NCBI RefSeq assembly: GCF_003626915.1 | Contig: NZ_CP032570.1 | Location: 1,364,001 to 1,428,000 of the forward strand | Direction: 5' to 3' | DNA: 64,000 nt | Origin: Tsuneonella amylolytica | GTDB lineage: Bacteria; Pseudomonadota; Alphaproteobacteria; Sphingomonadales; Sphingomonadaceae | Part shown: positions 1 to 8,745 of the stretch, one piece after another | Numbering within the stretch: the stretch's first letter is position 1 | How the letters are laid out: the number at the start of each line of letters is the position of its first letter | Made by a program: the position numbers and the translations under genes | Notes under the pieces: model-generated | What the model saw: only the letters and a program-made list of their open reading frames with translations | The model's database searches: none | What the model was told of the DNA's origin: nothing

Positions 1-369
1 GCAGCCGCCGGGCAGCGAGACGGTCGCCTCGCCCATGCGCGCCAGCATCGGGCCGAGCACGAGGATCGAGGCGCGCATCTTGCGCACCAGCTCGTACGGG
101 GCGACGGTGTTGGTCACTCGCGGCGTTTCCAGCGTCATCACCCGCCCGAAATCCTCCGGCCGGTTGCCCTGGATCGCGGTGGTGACGCCGAACTGGTTCA
201 TCAGGTGCTGGAACCCGTCGATATCGGCCAGCCGCGGCAGGTTGCGCAGCGTCAGCGGCTCCTCGGTCAGCAGCGCGCACGGGATGAGCGTGAGCGCGGC
301 GTTCTTCGCGCCGGAAATGGGAATGGTGCCCGACAGGCGCTTGCCGCCCTCGACGATGATCTTGTCCAT
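1..369 (-). CDS. murA: UDP-N-acetylglucosamine 1-carboxyvinyltransferase, N-terminal part
   Basis: First committed step of peptidoglycan synthesis in the cytoplasm: transfers enolpyruvate from PEP to UDP-GlcNAc. Only the first 123 residues lie in the window; the rest is beyond the left edge. The start [20 protein letters not shown], followed by [21 protein letters not shown], is the typical MurA opening with the conserved Lys-Asn of the active site near residues 22-23. The ATG at 369 is the only sensible start. It is divergent from galU with about 100 bases between the two starts. The family is certain; completeness cannot be judged. Confidence 0.95.
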   Translation of the reverse strand, partial: MDKIIVEGGKRLSGTIPISGAKNAALTLIPCALLTEEPLTLRNLPRLADIDGFQHLMNQFGVTTAIQGNRPEDFGRVMTLETPRVTNTVAPYELVRKMRASILVLGPMLARMGEATVSLPGGC

Positions 370-471
370 GGGCTGCGGCTCTAGCGCGAAACGCGAACGC
401 GACAAGGGCGGCGCGCAGAGTTGATCCATGTTGGATTGCGAAGCTCGATTGCTTTGCTATCCCCCCGCCCC

Positions 472-1362
472 ATGAGCAGCCGCAAGCCCATCCGAAAAGC
501 CGTGTTCCCCGTCGCCGGGCTCGGCACCCGCTTCCTCCCCGCGACCAAGGCGATCCCCAAGGAACTGCTGCCGATCGTCGACCGCCCGTTGATCCAGTAC
601 GCGGTGGACGAGGCGCGCGAGGCGGGGATCGAGCAGATGATCTTCGTCACCGGCCGCGGCAAGACCGCGATCGTCGAACATTTCGACATCGCCTACGAAC
701 TGGAAGCGACGATGGCCGAGCGGGCCAAGGACATGGCCGCGCTCGATCCCACCCGCTTCACCCCGGGCGAGATCATCACCGTGCGCCAGCAGGTGCCGCT
801 GGGCCTCGGCCACGCCATCTGGTGCGCCCGCGCGATCGTGGGCGACGAACCCTTCGCCATCCTCCTGCCCGACGAGCTGATGGTTGCTGCAAAGGGCGGC
901 GGAACCGGCTGCATGAAGCAGATGGTGGAGGCCTACGAGGACGTCGGCGGCAACCTCATCTCGGTGCTCGATGTCCCGCGCGAGGAGGTGTCGAGCTACG
1001 GCGTGATCGACCCGGGCGCGGAGGTGTCGACCACTCTCACCGAAGTCGCCGGCCTGGTGGAAAAACCCGCCCCCGGCAACGAGCCGAGCACCAAGATCGT
1101 CTCGGGCCGCTACATCCTCCAGCCCGAGGTGATGCGCACGCTGGAGAACCAGGGCAAGGGCGCCGGCGGCGAGATCCAGCTGACCGACGCGATGGCCCGG
1201 ATGATCGGCACCCAGCCCTTCCACGCTGTTACCTTCGCCGGCCGCCGCTTCGACTGCGGCAGCAAGGTCGGCTTCGTGGAGGCGACCCTCGCGCTGGCTT
1301 TGGAGCGCGAGGACATGGGGGCCGAGGTGCGGGCGATGGCGGAGCGGTTGTTGGCGAGCTGA
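472..1362 (+). CDS. galU: UTP-glucose-1-phosphate uridylyltransferase
   Basis: Makes UDP-glucose from UTP and glucose-1-phosphate for cell-surface glycans. The 296-residue protein has the nucleotidyltransferase signature GLGTRFLPATKAIPKE at about residues 16-32, PLGLGHAIWCA, and the VEKP segment, and its length is normal for bacterial GalU. The ATG at 472 begins the conserved domain (MSSRKPIRKAVFPVAG). An upstream in-frame ATG near 421 would only add unconserved residues. A stem-loop lies just after the stop, facing the convergent restriction-modification gene. It may supply precursor to the glycan genes at the right end of the window. Confidence 0.95.
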   Translation: MSSRKPIRKAVFPVAGLGTRFLPATKAIPKELLPIVDRPLIQYAVDEAREAGIEQMIFVTGRGKTAIVEHFDIAYELEATMAERAKDMAALDPTRFTPGEIITVRQQVPLGLGHAIWCARAIVGDEPFAILLPDELMVAAKGGGTGCMKQMVEAYEDVGGNLISVLDVPREEVSSYGVIDPGAEVSTTLTEVAGLVEKPAPGNEPSTKIVSGRYILQPEVMRTLENQGKGAGGEIQLTDAMARMIGTQPFHAVTFAGRRFDCGSKVGFVEATLALALEREDMGAEVRAMAERLLAS

Positions 1363-1368
1363 CCCATT

Positions 1369-1389
1369 TCTCTCCCCTCGCGGGAGAGA
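1369..1389. terminator. Stem-loop between convergent galU and restriction-modification gene
   Basis: An 8-bp perfect stem (TCTCTCCC / GGGAGAGA) with a 5-base loop lies 6 bases after the galU stop and 24 bases before the stop of the opposing gene. Its position suits a bidirectional terminator, but there is no good T-run on either strand, so it may instead be a small dispersed palindrome. Confidence 0.4.
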
Positions 1390-1413
1390 TACGCAGACTT
1401 GGCAGCTTGCTGC

Positions 1414-4400
1414 CTAGTCGGAGTTGAGAGGGGCTTCGTCGAGGTCCAGCGGCAACTCGATCTCCCGCATGATGCGGTCCGTCTTGACGAGGATCTTCAC
1501 GATCTTCTGATAGTGCCCGATATCCTCGTAGGACAGGACACGCCCGCGCCGGTCCTTGAGCCATTTCTGCGCGGGCTGGTAGCCGCCGATGTGGAACCCC
1601 CAAGCGACCTGCGGCACTCCGGCGAAGAACTGATCCCGGTTGATCTGGACCCGTCCGCCCTCGAACTTGGGGAAGCCGCCGGCGACCGTATCGTCGCCCT
1701 CACCTTCGAAGGGGTAGGGCGTCTCGCCGATTGCGGCGGGTTCCATCAGGTGGAGCCGCCGCAGCGCCTCGCCTTTTTCACTGACGTGGCGGAACACCTC
1801 TGGCGAAGGGGGGTAGGGCACGCGCGGGAAATTGATCTTGAGGAATTCGGCGAAGGTCCGTCGATAGTCGGGCGAGTGCAGCACGCCGTAGATGTAGTCG
1901 AACACCTTGACCTCGCTGGGTCGCGCTTCGCCGGTAGGGGCGCGGAAATCGTCGTCCGGCCCCGCTTGGTCGGCGGGGTCGATTTCGGCGGCTTTGCAAA
2001 TGGCGGCGTAGAGATTGGGGTTAAGGTTGAGGCGAACGGCTTGGTCAAGCGTGCCGACCTCTGGGTATAGGTAAAGCGGAAGAATGAAGTTGATGTCGTA
2101 AGCCGCAAAAATCTTGTGAGTGGATGGATATTTCAGAACTAGCGCCCCGACTTCGTCTCTCGTTTGGCGTGGAACGGCGAGTGCTAGATTCTCGTGACCT
2201 ACCAGATGGGTTGTCGCGCGCTCGCGCCGATGCACCGCTACATGGGAATCGAATACGGTATATCTGTCATCCAAAGGCCGGAAATGGATCGGAATGACTT
2301 TCTTGCGCCATTCACCATTCGAGAGACCGACTTTGGCCTTTTCGTAGTTCCACTGATTTTGAGAGCACAGCCGAAACAATTTCCGAGCTGCAGCTTCGTC
2401 AGCCGTCGCGAGAAACTTTTCAACCTTCGCGCTGGCCTCGCTCCGGGTCCACGAGATCGCGAATTCGTCTTGCGTCGTGACAATGCCGGGTGCGGGGCTG
2501 CCATTCTGATCAAATAGATCGGCCAACGAGACGCCAGCTCGATAGATTTGTTCGACCTTTTTGTCTGTCGGCTGAAAACGCCATGGCGGGGCGTCGGGTG
2601 AGACGTCGTGTGTCTTTAACGACTTTGGCGAGTTCTCCCACAAGGCTTGATACTTGACGTCTCGTGAACCCCACAAATCGGCGTGAATGACGGGAGCTAG
2701 CGGCTTCGCCTTCAACCCTGCCTTGCGCTTCAACGCAATGATGATCGCCACACCTTGCTGAATGTCGAATACGTTCTTGTCCGCCCCGCCGTCTGGGCTG
2801 ACTTCCTTCTTCTTGGCGTTGCCGTGCAGATCGAGGACGAATATTCGGTCAAATGTCTCACGGAGGTGATTCCGCATGTCGAGAAACGTTGGATTATCAA
2901 GATAGCTGTGGTTGGTGATGAAGCCGAGTACGCCTTCGCCGCTCTTTTCAATCAGATGCTCGGACATACGAATGAATTTGACGTAGTCGTCGGATAGCCA
3001 CTTAGCCTGTGCTGGCCGCTTCAACTCTGGACTAACCTTGTAGTCGCCCATCAACCCTTCGATCCAATCGCCAAAATTGGAAGAGTGCCCCGAATACGGC
3101 GGATTGCCGATCACGCACATAATCGGCGTCTGGCGCTTTACTTCGCTTGCCCCGCGCGCTTCCTCGGCAAGCGGCTGGAAGAACAGGTCTTTCACCTCGC
3201 GCTCGGCGGGTTCGAGCGCGTTGGTCAGCCAGACCGACAGGCGCGGCGGCTTGGCGCTCGGTTTGTAGCCGGTCTGCTCCAGCATCATGTCGAGCTTCAT
3301 GTGGCACATGGCGTAGCTCGCCATCAGCAGCTCGAACCCGTGCAGGCGCGGGAGCAAGTCTTCCTCAACATAGCTCGACCATTTGCCCGGCGCGCGCGCC
3401 TTCACGCGGTCGGAAATCAGCTGCACCGCCTTGGCCAGAAAAGTGCCGGTGCCGGTGGCCGGGTCGAGTATCTGGACCTTGTGCACGTCCTTGCGGATCG
3501 TGACCGGCTTGCCCTTCGCGTCGTTCTGCCCAGTGTCCCAATCGATCGTGACCTTGCCGGTGTCGGCCAGCCCATCGGCGAGGCCGAATTCGGTCTTGAG
3601 CACGTCGTCCACCGCGCGGACGATGAAATCGACCACCGGCTCGGGCGTGTACCAAACCCCGCGCGCCTTGCGCTTCTTCGGGTTGTAGGCGGCGAGGAAG
3701 TCTTCGTAAAAATGCACGAACGGATCGTTGCGGGCGGTGAACTTCCCGAATTCGCGGAACAGGTCGTGCGGGTCGCTCGCGCGCATGACCTGCACCAGGT
3801 CGTCGACGATGTATTCCAGCCGCTTGGGCAGCGCGGGGCCCGCAATGTATTCGAACAACCCTTTCAGGAACGGGTTCGATGCCGGCAGGTCCTCCATCGC
3901 TTCCTGTCGGCTGAACGTGTTCAGGTCGGTGTCGTGGAAGCGCGCGGCGAACATGCCGTAGGTGATCGTCTCGGCGTAGATGTCGGCGAATTCGCCCGGC
4001 GTCAGGTTGGGCAGCAGGTTGGTCTTGAAGCTCCGGAACTGCCCGCCCAATCCGGAACGAAACTCGGGATCGTCGGCCAGCGCGATGCCGATCTCGTCCT
4101 TGATGATCGCGGCCTTGGCGGCCATGATTTCGGCGAGCTTCGCCGCCGAGCGGATCGAAATCGGCTTCGCTTCGGCAAAGCGGCTGAGCTGGCGGCCGAG
4201 TTCGTCGAATTTGTCGGGGTTGGGCTGCAGCCCCATCACGAAATCGGCGATCGATACGAAGTGCAGCGGCTCGCCCTCGCGGATGAACTCGAAATCGACG
4301 CCGTTGGTGTAGATCAGGTTCGGGAACGCGGCTTCGTAGCGCTTGCGCTGGTCCTTCGAGTAGCCCTTCAGCTTGATGACGTCCTTGTCGACGTCCTTCG

Positions 4401-4605
4401 CCTCGACCCAACCGATCGGCACGTCTTTCCGCTGGAAGATGAAGTCGGGCATACCCGCATCGCTGCGCTTGGGCTCGTTGATGACGGTAAGTGTGGGGTC
4501 GATACTTTCGAACAGGCGCTGGAGCGCGGGACGATAGCTGTGCTCGGTCGCCTGCCCCGTGCGGTACTTCGCAACGACTTCGTCAAGGTAGTCGGAAATA
4601 TTCAA
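1414..4605 (-). CDS. Single-chain restriction-modification enzyme (type ISP/IIG-like N6-adenine methylase with PD-(D/E)XK nuclease)
   Basis: A 1063-residue protein predicted to methylate adenine and cut DNA. An N-terminal nuclease motif is visible: PD at 53-54, then E68 and K70 in WVEAK, i.e. PD-X13-EXK. The AdoMet-binding motif DPATGTGTFL (about residue 380) and catalytic NPPY (about 498) follow, with a C-terminal part resembling the ISP-type target-recognition region. The large type ISP enzymes (about 1,600 residues) carry a helicase between nuclease and methylase; no Walker A motif is visible here, so this is a helicase-less, compact relative. No separate specificity or nuclease gene is adjacent. 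Base composition falls towards 50% G+C at about 2040-3070, suggesting an acquired or recombined specificity region. The ATG at 4605 is the only plausible start. Confidence 0.85.
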   Translation of the reverse strand: MNISDYLDEVVAKYRTGQATEHSYRPALQRLFESIDPTLTVINEPKRSDAGMPDFIFQRKDVPIGWVEAKDVDKDVIKLKGYSKDQRKRYEAAFPNLIYTNGVDFEFIREGEPLHFVSIADFVMGLQPNPDKFDELGRQLSRFAEAKPISIRSAAKLAEIMAAKAAIIKDEIGIALADDPEFRSGLGGQFRSFKTNLLPNLTPGEFADIYAETITYGMFAARFHDTDLNTFSRQEAMEDLPASNPFLKGLFEYIAGPALPKRLEYIVDDLVQVMRASDPHDLFREFGKFTARNDPFVHFYEDFLAAYNPKKRKARGVWYTPEPVVDFIVRAVDDVLKTEFGLADGLADTGKVTIDWDTGQNDAKGKPVTIRKDVHKVQILDPATGTGTFLAKAVQLISDRVKARAPGKWSSYVEEDLLPRLHGFELLMASYAMCHMKLDMMLEQTGYKPSAKPPRLSVWLTNALEPAEREVKDLFFQPLAEEARGASEVKRQTPIMCVIGNPPYSGHSSNFGDWIEGLMGDYKVSPELKRPAQAKWLSDDYVKFIRMSEHLIEKSGEGVLGFITNHSYLDNPTFLDMRNHLRETFDRIFVLDLHGNAKKKEVSPDGGADKNVFDIQQGVAIIIALKRKAGLKAKPLAPVIHADLWGSRDVKYQALWENSPKSLKTHDVSPDAPPWRFQPTDKKVEQIYRAGVSLADLFDQNGSPAPGIVTTQDEFAISWTRSEASAKVEKFLATADEAAARKLFRLCSQNQWNYEKAKVGLSNGEWRKKVIPIHFRPLDDRYTVFDSHVAVHRRERATTHLVGHENLALAVPRQTRDEVGALVLKYPSTHKIFAAYDINFILPLYLYPEVGTLDQAVRLNLNPNLYAAICKAAEIDPADQAGPDDDFRAPTGEARPSEVKVFDYIYGVLHSPDYRRTFAEFLKINFPRVPYPPSPEVFRHVSEKGEALRRLHLMEPAAIGETPYPFEGEGDDTVAGGFPKFEGGRVQINRDQFFAGVPQVAWGFHIGGYQPAQKWLKDRRGRVLSYEDIGHYQKIVKILVKTDRIMREIELPLDLDEAPLNSD

Positions 4606-4848
4606 GAGCGCGTCCCCCTTGCGTCCCTCCTACCCCAGCCGAATCGCCCCGCAAACAAACCATTTTCCTACAGGCCCCGCCCCGGGCTAGCCTTGCTGTG
4701 GCTCTTACCTACCGTCGATCTTCCTCAAGTTCACCGCGGCGCTTCGTGCGCGCGCGGCGTGCGTGAAGTTTGCGAGTTTTCCCGGCGCCGGGCTGCACCG
4801 CCCTGGACAGTGCGACAGGTGTGATATGCCCTCGCCGGGAGGGGCCGA

Positions 4849-6174
4849 TCAGCTCGCGGTCACCCGCAGCGGGAGGGTCTTCAGCCCGCCGACGAAGGTG
4901 CTTTTCGACCGCGCGCAGTCGCCGGCCAGTTCCACCCGCTCCACCCGGTCGAGCAGTTCCTCGAACAGGATGCGCATCTCCAGCCGGGCGAGGTGGAGGC
5001 CGAGGCACTGGTGCGCGCCCGCGCCGAACGCCAGGTGGCGGTTGGGGCTGCGGGCGGCGTCGAACCGGCGGGGCCGCTCGAACTGCGCCGGATCGTGGTT
5101 GGCCGCGACGTAGTTGATCATCAGCCAGTCGCCGGCCTCGATTTTCTGCCCGCCGACCTCGGTATCGGTCGCCGCGGTGCGCATGAAGTGCTGCACCGGG
5201 CTGGTCCAGCGGATCGCCTCCTCCACGATGCCGGGCAGCAGGCTGCGGTCGGCCTTGACCCGCGCCCACTGCTCCGGGTCCTGCGCCAGCGCGAGCATGG
5301 CCCCGGCGGTGCTGGCGCTGGTGGTGTCGTGCCCGGCGGCGGCGACGATGATGTAGTAGCCCATCATGTCGCGGTCGTTCAGCGGCTCGCCGTCGACGGT
5401 GGCATTGGCGATCGTGCTGGCGACGTCGCCGGTGGGATGCGCGCGTTTCTCGGCCGTCAGCTTCGCGAAGTAGGCCTCGAAATCCTTGACCGCGCCGGCG
5501 ACGATCTGGGTGATCACCTCGGGCGGCAGGTCCTTCATGCCGGACTGGTTGAGGTCCTCGTCCTGCCCGCCGAACATCTGCTGGGTGAGGGTCAGCATCC
5601 GCTGCTCGTCCTCCTCCGGCACGCCGAGGATCTGCATGACGACGTGCAGCGGATAGGGCGCGGCGACGGTCTTCGAGAAGTCCGCCACGCCGCCGTTCCC
5701 GCCCGCCGCGGCGAGCAGGCGGTCCACCGCGGCGCGCGCGATGGCGCGGGTCTCGTCCTCGATCGTGCGCAGGTTCGCGGGCATGAACCAGCTCTGGGTC
5801 AGCTTGCGGTACTTCATGTGGACGGGCGCGTCGAAGGTGACGAGGCTGGCCACCATGTGCTCGCTGCCGCCGCTGAAATTCTTGGCGAACTCGATCCCGT
5901 CGGCGGTGCTGAACACCACGGTGCGCGGGTTATTAAGGAAGGTCGCGTTGTCCTTCGACACGCGCATCACGTCATCGTAGCGGGTGACGAGCCAGAACGG
6001 CGGGAATACCTGCGCAGCCGTGGCATCGGGGCCGGGCTCGATCCGGGCGACGGGCATGTGCTCGCGCAGCCAGTCGAACGTGTCGAGGAGGTGGTCCCAT
6101 TCGGCGTAGGCCTTGGGATCGATCACTTCGCGTGCGATCTCAGGCGGGGCGGTGTTGGGGGCGAGCGTAGCCAT
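4849..6174 (-). CDS. Cytochrome P450
   Basis: A soluble 441-residue haem monooxygenase. Visible motifs are the I-helix AAAGHDTTS (about 278-286), the ExxR motif EAIR (319-322) and the haem-binding loop FGAGAHQCLG with Cys390. It starts 3 bases after the stop of the acyl-CoA synthetase gene, so the two form an operon. This suggests hydroxylation of a lipid, terpenoid or steroid side chain linked to CoA activation; the substrate cannot be read from the sequence. No ferredoxin gene is nearby; a class I ferredoxin reductase lies at 28257. A weak 5-bp stem (4829-4833 / 4839-4843) follows the stop. Confidence 0.9.
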   Translation of the reverse strand: MATLAPNTAPPEIAREVIDPKAYAEWDHLLDTFDWLREHMPVARIEPGPDATAAQVFPPFWLVTRYDDVMRVSKDNATFLNNPRTVVFSTADGIEFAKNFSGGSEHMVASLVTFDAPVHMKYRKLTQSWFMPANLRTIEDETRAIARAAVDRLLAAAGGNGGVADFSKTVAAPYPLHVVMQILGVPEEDEQRMLTLTQQMFGGQDEDLNQSGMKDLPPEVITQIVAGAVKDFEAYFAKLTAEKRAHPTGDVASTIANATVDGEPLNDRDMMGYYIIVAAAGHDTTSASTAGAMLALAQDPEQWARVKADRSLLPGIVEEAIRWTSPVQHFMRTAATDTEVGGQKIEAGDWLMINYVAANHDPAQFERPRRFDAARSPNRHLAFGAGAHQCLGLHLARLEMRILFEELLDRVERVELAGDCARSKSTFVGGLKTLPLRVTAS

Positions 6175-6177
6175 CGA

Positions 6178-7713
6178 CTAGGCCTCCTCGGCCGCGCGTT
6201 CCCTGAACTCGTCCTTGAGCTTGCGCTTGTAGAGCTTGCCGTTCGCCTCGCGCGGGAGTTCGGCGCGGAACTCGATCTCGCGCGGCAGCTTCAGCCGGGC
6301 GAGCTTGCTTCCGAGGTAGTCGAGAAGATCGGCCTTCAGCGCCTCGCCGGCGGCGGCCAGGTCGGCGGGCTGCACCACCGCCACCACGCGTTCGCCCATG
6401 TCGGGATCGGGCGCGCCGATCACTGCCGCGTCGGCGACCGCGGGGTGGGTGATCAGCAGGTTCTCGATCTCCTGCGGGTAGATGTTCACGCCCCCGCTGA
6501 TGATCATGTTGGACCGGCGATCGGTGAGGTAGAGGAATCCGTCCTCGTCCAGCTTGCCGATGTCGCCCAGCGTGGTCCATCCGTTGGGATGGGTCGCCTC
6601 GGCCGTCTTCACGGGGTCGTTGTGATATTCGAACTGGTCCTCCACCTCGAAGAAGATCACGCCTTCCTCGCCCACCGGCACCTCGTTGCCGTCGCCATCG
6701 CAGACGTGGGGGATGCCGCGGATGGGCTTGCCCACCGAACCGGGATGGTCGAGCCACATCTGCGAGTTGGCGAAGGTCATGCCGTTGCCTTCGGACCCGG
6801 CGTAGTATTCGAGGATGATCGGCCCCCACCAGTCGATCATCGCGTGCTTGACCGATACCGGGCACGGCGCGGCCGCGTGGATCGCGCGCTTGTGGGTCGA
6901 CAGGTCGTACCGCGTGCGCGCTTCCTCCGGCAGCTTGAGCATGCGGATGAAGTGCGTCGGCACCCACTGGCTGTCGGTGACGCGGTATGTCTCGATCGCG
7001 GCGAGCGCGGCTTCGGGGTGGAATTTCTCCATCACCACGACCGTCCCGCCCAGGCTTTGGGCGGTCATCGACCAGCGGAACGGCGCGGCGTGATAGAGCG
7101 GGCCGGGCGAAAGGTAGACGACGCTGCCGTCGGTCGGCCACCCGAACGCGGCGGCGGCCAGCATGATCAGCGGGCTCACCGCCATGTGGTCGGGGTCGGG
7201 CGGGGTCGCGGGCTTGATGCCCTTGGGCCGGCCGGTGGTGCCCGAGGAATAGAGCATGGCGAGGCCGACGCTCTGGTCGGCAATCGGTTCGGCCGGCATC
7301 GCGGCAAGCGCCTCGGCGGCATCGGGCGCTCCTTCGAACACAAGCTGCGCGACGTCCGGCGCGAGGCGGGCGAGCTCCTCCAGCCGCGGGGCGAACTGCG
7401 CCGAACTGATCAGCAGCGTCGCGCCGCTGTCTTCGAGGATATAGGCGACCTCGTCCGGGGTCAGGTGGGTCGAGATGGGCACCAGCGTGGTGCCGGCGCG
7501 CTGGTTGCCCCAGGCGATCTCGAGGTATTCGGGCCGGTTCTCGAGCCAGAGGCCGACGACCCCGCTCTCCGCCGCGAGCCCGCGCGACCGGAACAGCTGT
7601 GCGACGCGGTTGGCCGCGGCATCGAGCTCGCCGAAACTGACCGTCTTCCCGCTGCCGGCCATAACGATCGCCGGATGGTCGGGCCGGGCGGCGGCGTGAG
7701 TCGTCGGGTGCAT
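6178..7713 (-). CDS. Acyl-CoA synthetase (AMP-dependent)
   Basis: A 511-residue ANL-superfamily enzyme that activates a carboxylic acid as acyl-AMP and then acyl-CoA. The phosphate-binding loop YSSGTTGRPKG, the adenylate motif YYAGSEGNG, the GWTTLGDIG/YLTDR region and the C-terminal lysine motif NGKLYKRKL are all present. I chose the ATG at 7713 because AGGAGAG lies about 7 bases upstream; a longer in-frame start at 7752 has no such site. It is the first gene of the P450 operon. The fatty-acid or steroid-type substrate is unknown. Confidence 0.9.
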   Translation of the reverse strand: MHPTTHAAARPDHPAIVMAGSGKTVSFGELDAAANRVAQLFRSRGLAAESGVVGLWLENRPEYLEIAWGNQRAGTTLVPISTHLTPDEVAYILEDSGATLLISSAQFAPRLEELARLAPDVAQLVFEGAPDAAEALAAMPAEPIADQSVGLAMLYSSGTTGRPKGIKPATPPDPDHMAVSPLIMLAAAAFGWPTDGSVVYLSPGPLYHAAPFRWSMTAQSLGGTVVVMEKFHPEAALAAIETYRVTDSQWVPTHFIRMLKLPEEARTRYDLSTHKRAIHAAAPCPVSVKHAMIDWWGPIILEYYAGSEGNGMTFANSQMWLDHPGSVGKPIRGIPHVCDGDGNEVPVGEEGVIFFEVEDQFEYHNDPVKTAEATHPNGWTTLGDIGKLDEDGFLYLTDRRSNMIISGGVNIYPQEIENLLITHPAVADAAVIGAPDPDMGERVVAVVQPADLAAAGEALKADLLDYLGSKLARLKLPREIEFRAELPREANGKLYKRKLKDEFRERAAEEA

Positions 7714-7828
7714 ATCTCTCTCCTGGCGGGAGAGACTAGTTTTCGTGTCCAACCGGGCAAGCGAAAAGCGAGGGATTGCAATGCGCCGGACTCGACTGGC
7801 GGCGCAGACCGACCTTCAGATATGCAAA

Positions 7829-7852
7829 GGGCGACGGGATGACCCGCCGCCC
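7829..7852 (-). terminator. Putative intrinsic terminator after the M23 peptidase gene
   Basis: A 10-bp stem with one mismatch (arms 7829-7838 and 7843-7852, loop of 4) lies 66 bases after the M23 stop. On the minus strand it is followed by TTTGCATAT, a short T-containing tail. It is the only notable structure in the 205-base gap between the M23 and acyl-CoA synthetase genes. Confidence 0.5.
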
Positions 7853-7918
7853 TATGCCGACACCCTCCCCGATGTCGTGGCCGCCACGTTCGCGCGGGCG
7901 GCCGAAATGCTGTGTGCC

Positions 7919-8596
7919 TCAGCGGGCGGCGACCGCCACGCCGGTGCCGGCACCCGTTTCCGCCATGTAGGGGATCGGGTTGACCGCTTCGCCCGCCACG
8001 CGGACTTCGTAGTGCAGGTGCGGGCCGGTCGAACGGCCGGTGCTACCGACGTAACCGATGATGTCGCCCTTCTTGACGCGCTCGCCGGCGGCAACCGCCA
8101 GGCGGCTCATGTGGGCATAGCGGGTTTCGAGGTCCGCGCCGTGCTCGATGGCGACGTAGAGGCCGTAGCTCGAGAACCAGTCGGCACGGCCGACGGTGCC
8201 GTCGGCGGTGGCATAGACCGGGGTGCCGGTCGGGGCCGCGAGGTCGATGCCCTTGTGGGCGCGCATGCCGCCGATGACAGGGTGGGTGCGCATGCCGTAG
8301 CCGCTGCTGGTCGAACCGACGGCGAGCGGAGCGCGCGAGGGCACTGCGACGCTCGGGACCGACTGCACCGGAGTGGCCGGGCCGCCGTTGTCCATCGACT
8401 GCCAGCCCGAGAAGAGCTGCTTGAACTGTTCGTCGCTCGAGGTGATGCCGGAAGCCTTCGCATCGCGCACCGGGGCTGCGATATCGGCCGAAGCGGCGCT
8501 GGCGTTGGCGAAGGCCGGCGAAGCGCCCATCGAGAGGAAAGCACCCGCCACGGCGAATGCGGTTGCGACACGGCGCTGGAGTTTGTTGAGACCCAA
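7919..8596 (-). CDS. Secreted M23 family metallopeptidase (LytM/peptidoglycan endopeptidase-like)
   Basis: A predicted periplasmic protein of 225 residues with an N-terminal hydrophobic signal ending near AFAN. The C-terminal M23 domain shows HKGIDLAAPTGTPV (zinc ligands His and Asp) and GPHLHYEVR (HxH), so the metal site is intact. It probably cleaves peptidoglycan cross-links or activates an amidase. I chose the TTG at 8596 (MGLNKLQRRV) because AAGGA precedes it at a suitable distance; the ATG at 8662 would add a poor N-terminus ahead of the signal. It is a single gene with its own candidate terminator. Confidence 0.85.
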   Translation of the reverse strand: MGLNKLQRRVATAFAVAGAFLSMGASPAFANASAASADIAAPVRDAKASGITSSDEQFKQLFSGWQSMDNGGPATPVQSVPSVAVPSRAPLAVGSTSSGYGMRTHPVIGGMRAHKGIDLAAPTGTPVYATADGTVGRADWFSSYGLYVAIEHGADLETRYAHMSRLAVAAGERVKKGDIIGYVGSTGRSTGPHLHYEVRVAGEAVNPIPYMAETGAGTGVAVAAR

Positions 8597-8745
8597 GTGA
8601 CCCGTCCTTACTTTATTTGCGCGACACCCCCCGGCGCCGCTGCGAACCCGTTCGCCACCCATCCGAATGAAAGGCCACGAAATTTTTTTGAGACTGATCG
8701 GAACCCCCCGCCGTCTCGTGGATTATGGGTTAGCCGGGTAAAGAT

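Noticed and set aside
7718-7734. Inverted repeat CTCTCC/GGAGAG before the acyl-CoA synthetase gene
   Set aside because: One arm is the Shine-Dalgarno sequence of the gene (AGGAGAG), so the repeat probably has no terminator role.
4993-7842. A 949-codon open frame on the plus strand
   Set aside because: Antisense to the P450 and acyl-CoA synthetase genes, with no recognisable domain; high G+C removes stop codons.
8678-8685. Run of seven T on the plus strand
   Set aside because: No plus-strand gene ends here and no stem precedes it; it is an A-run for the minus-strand genes.
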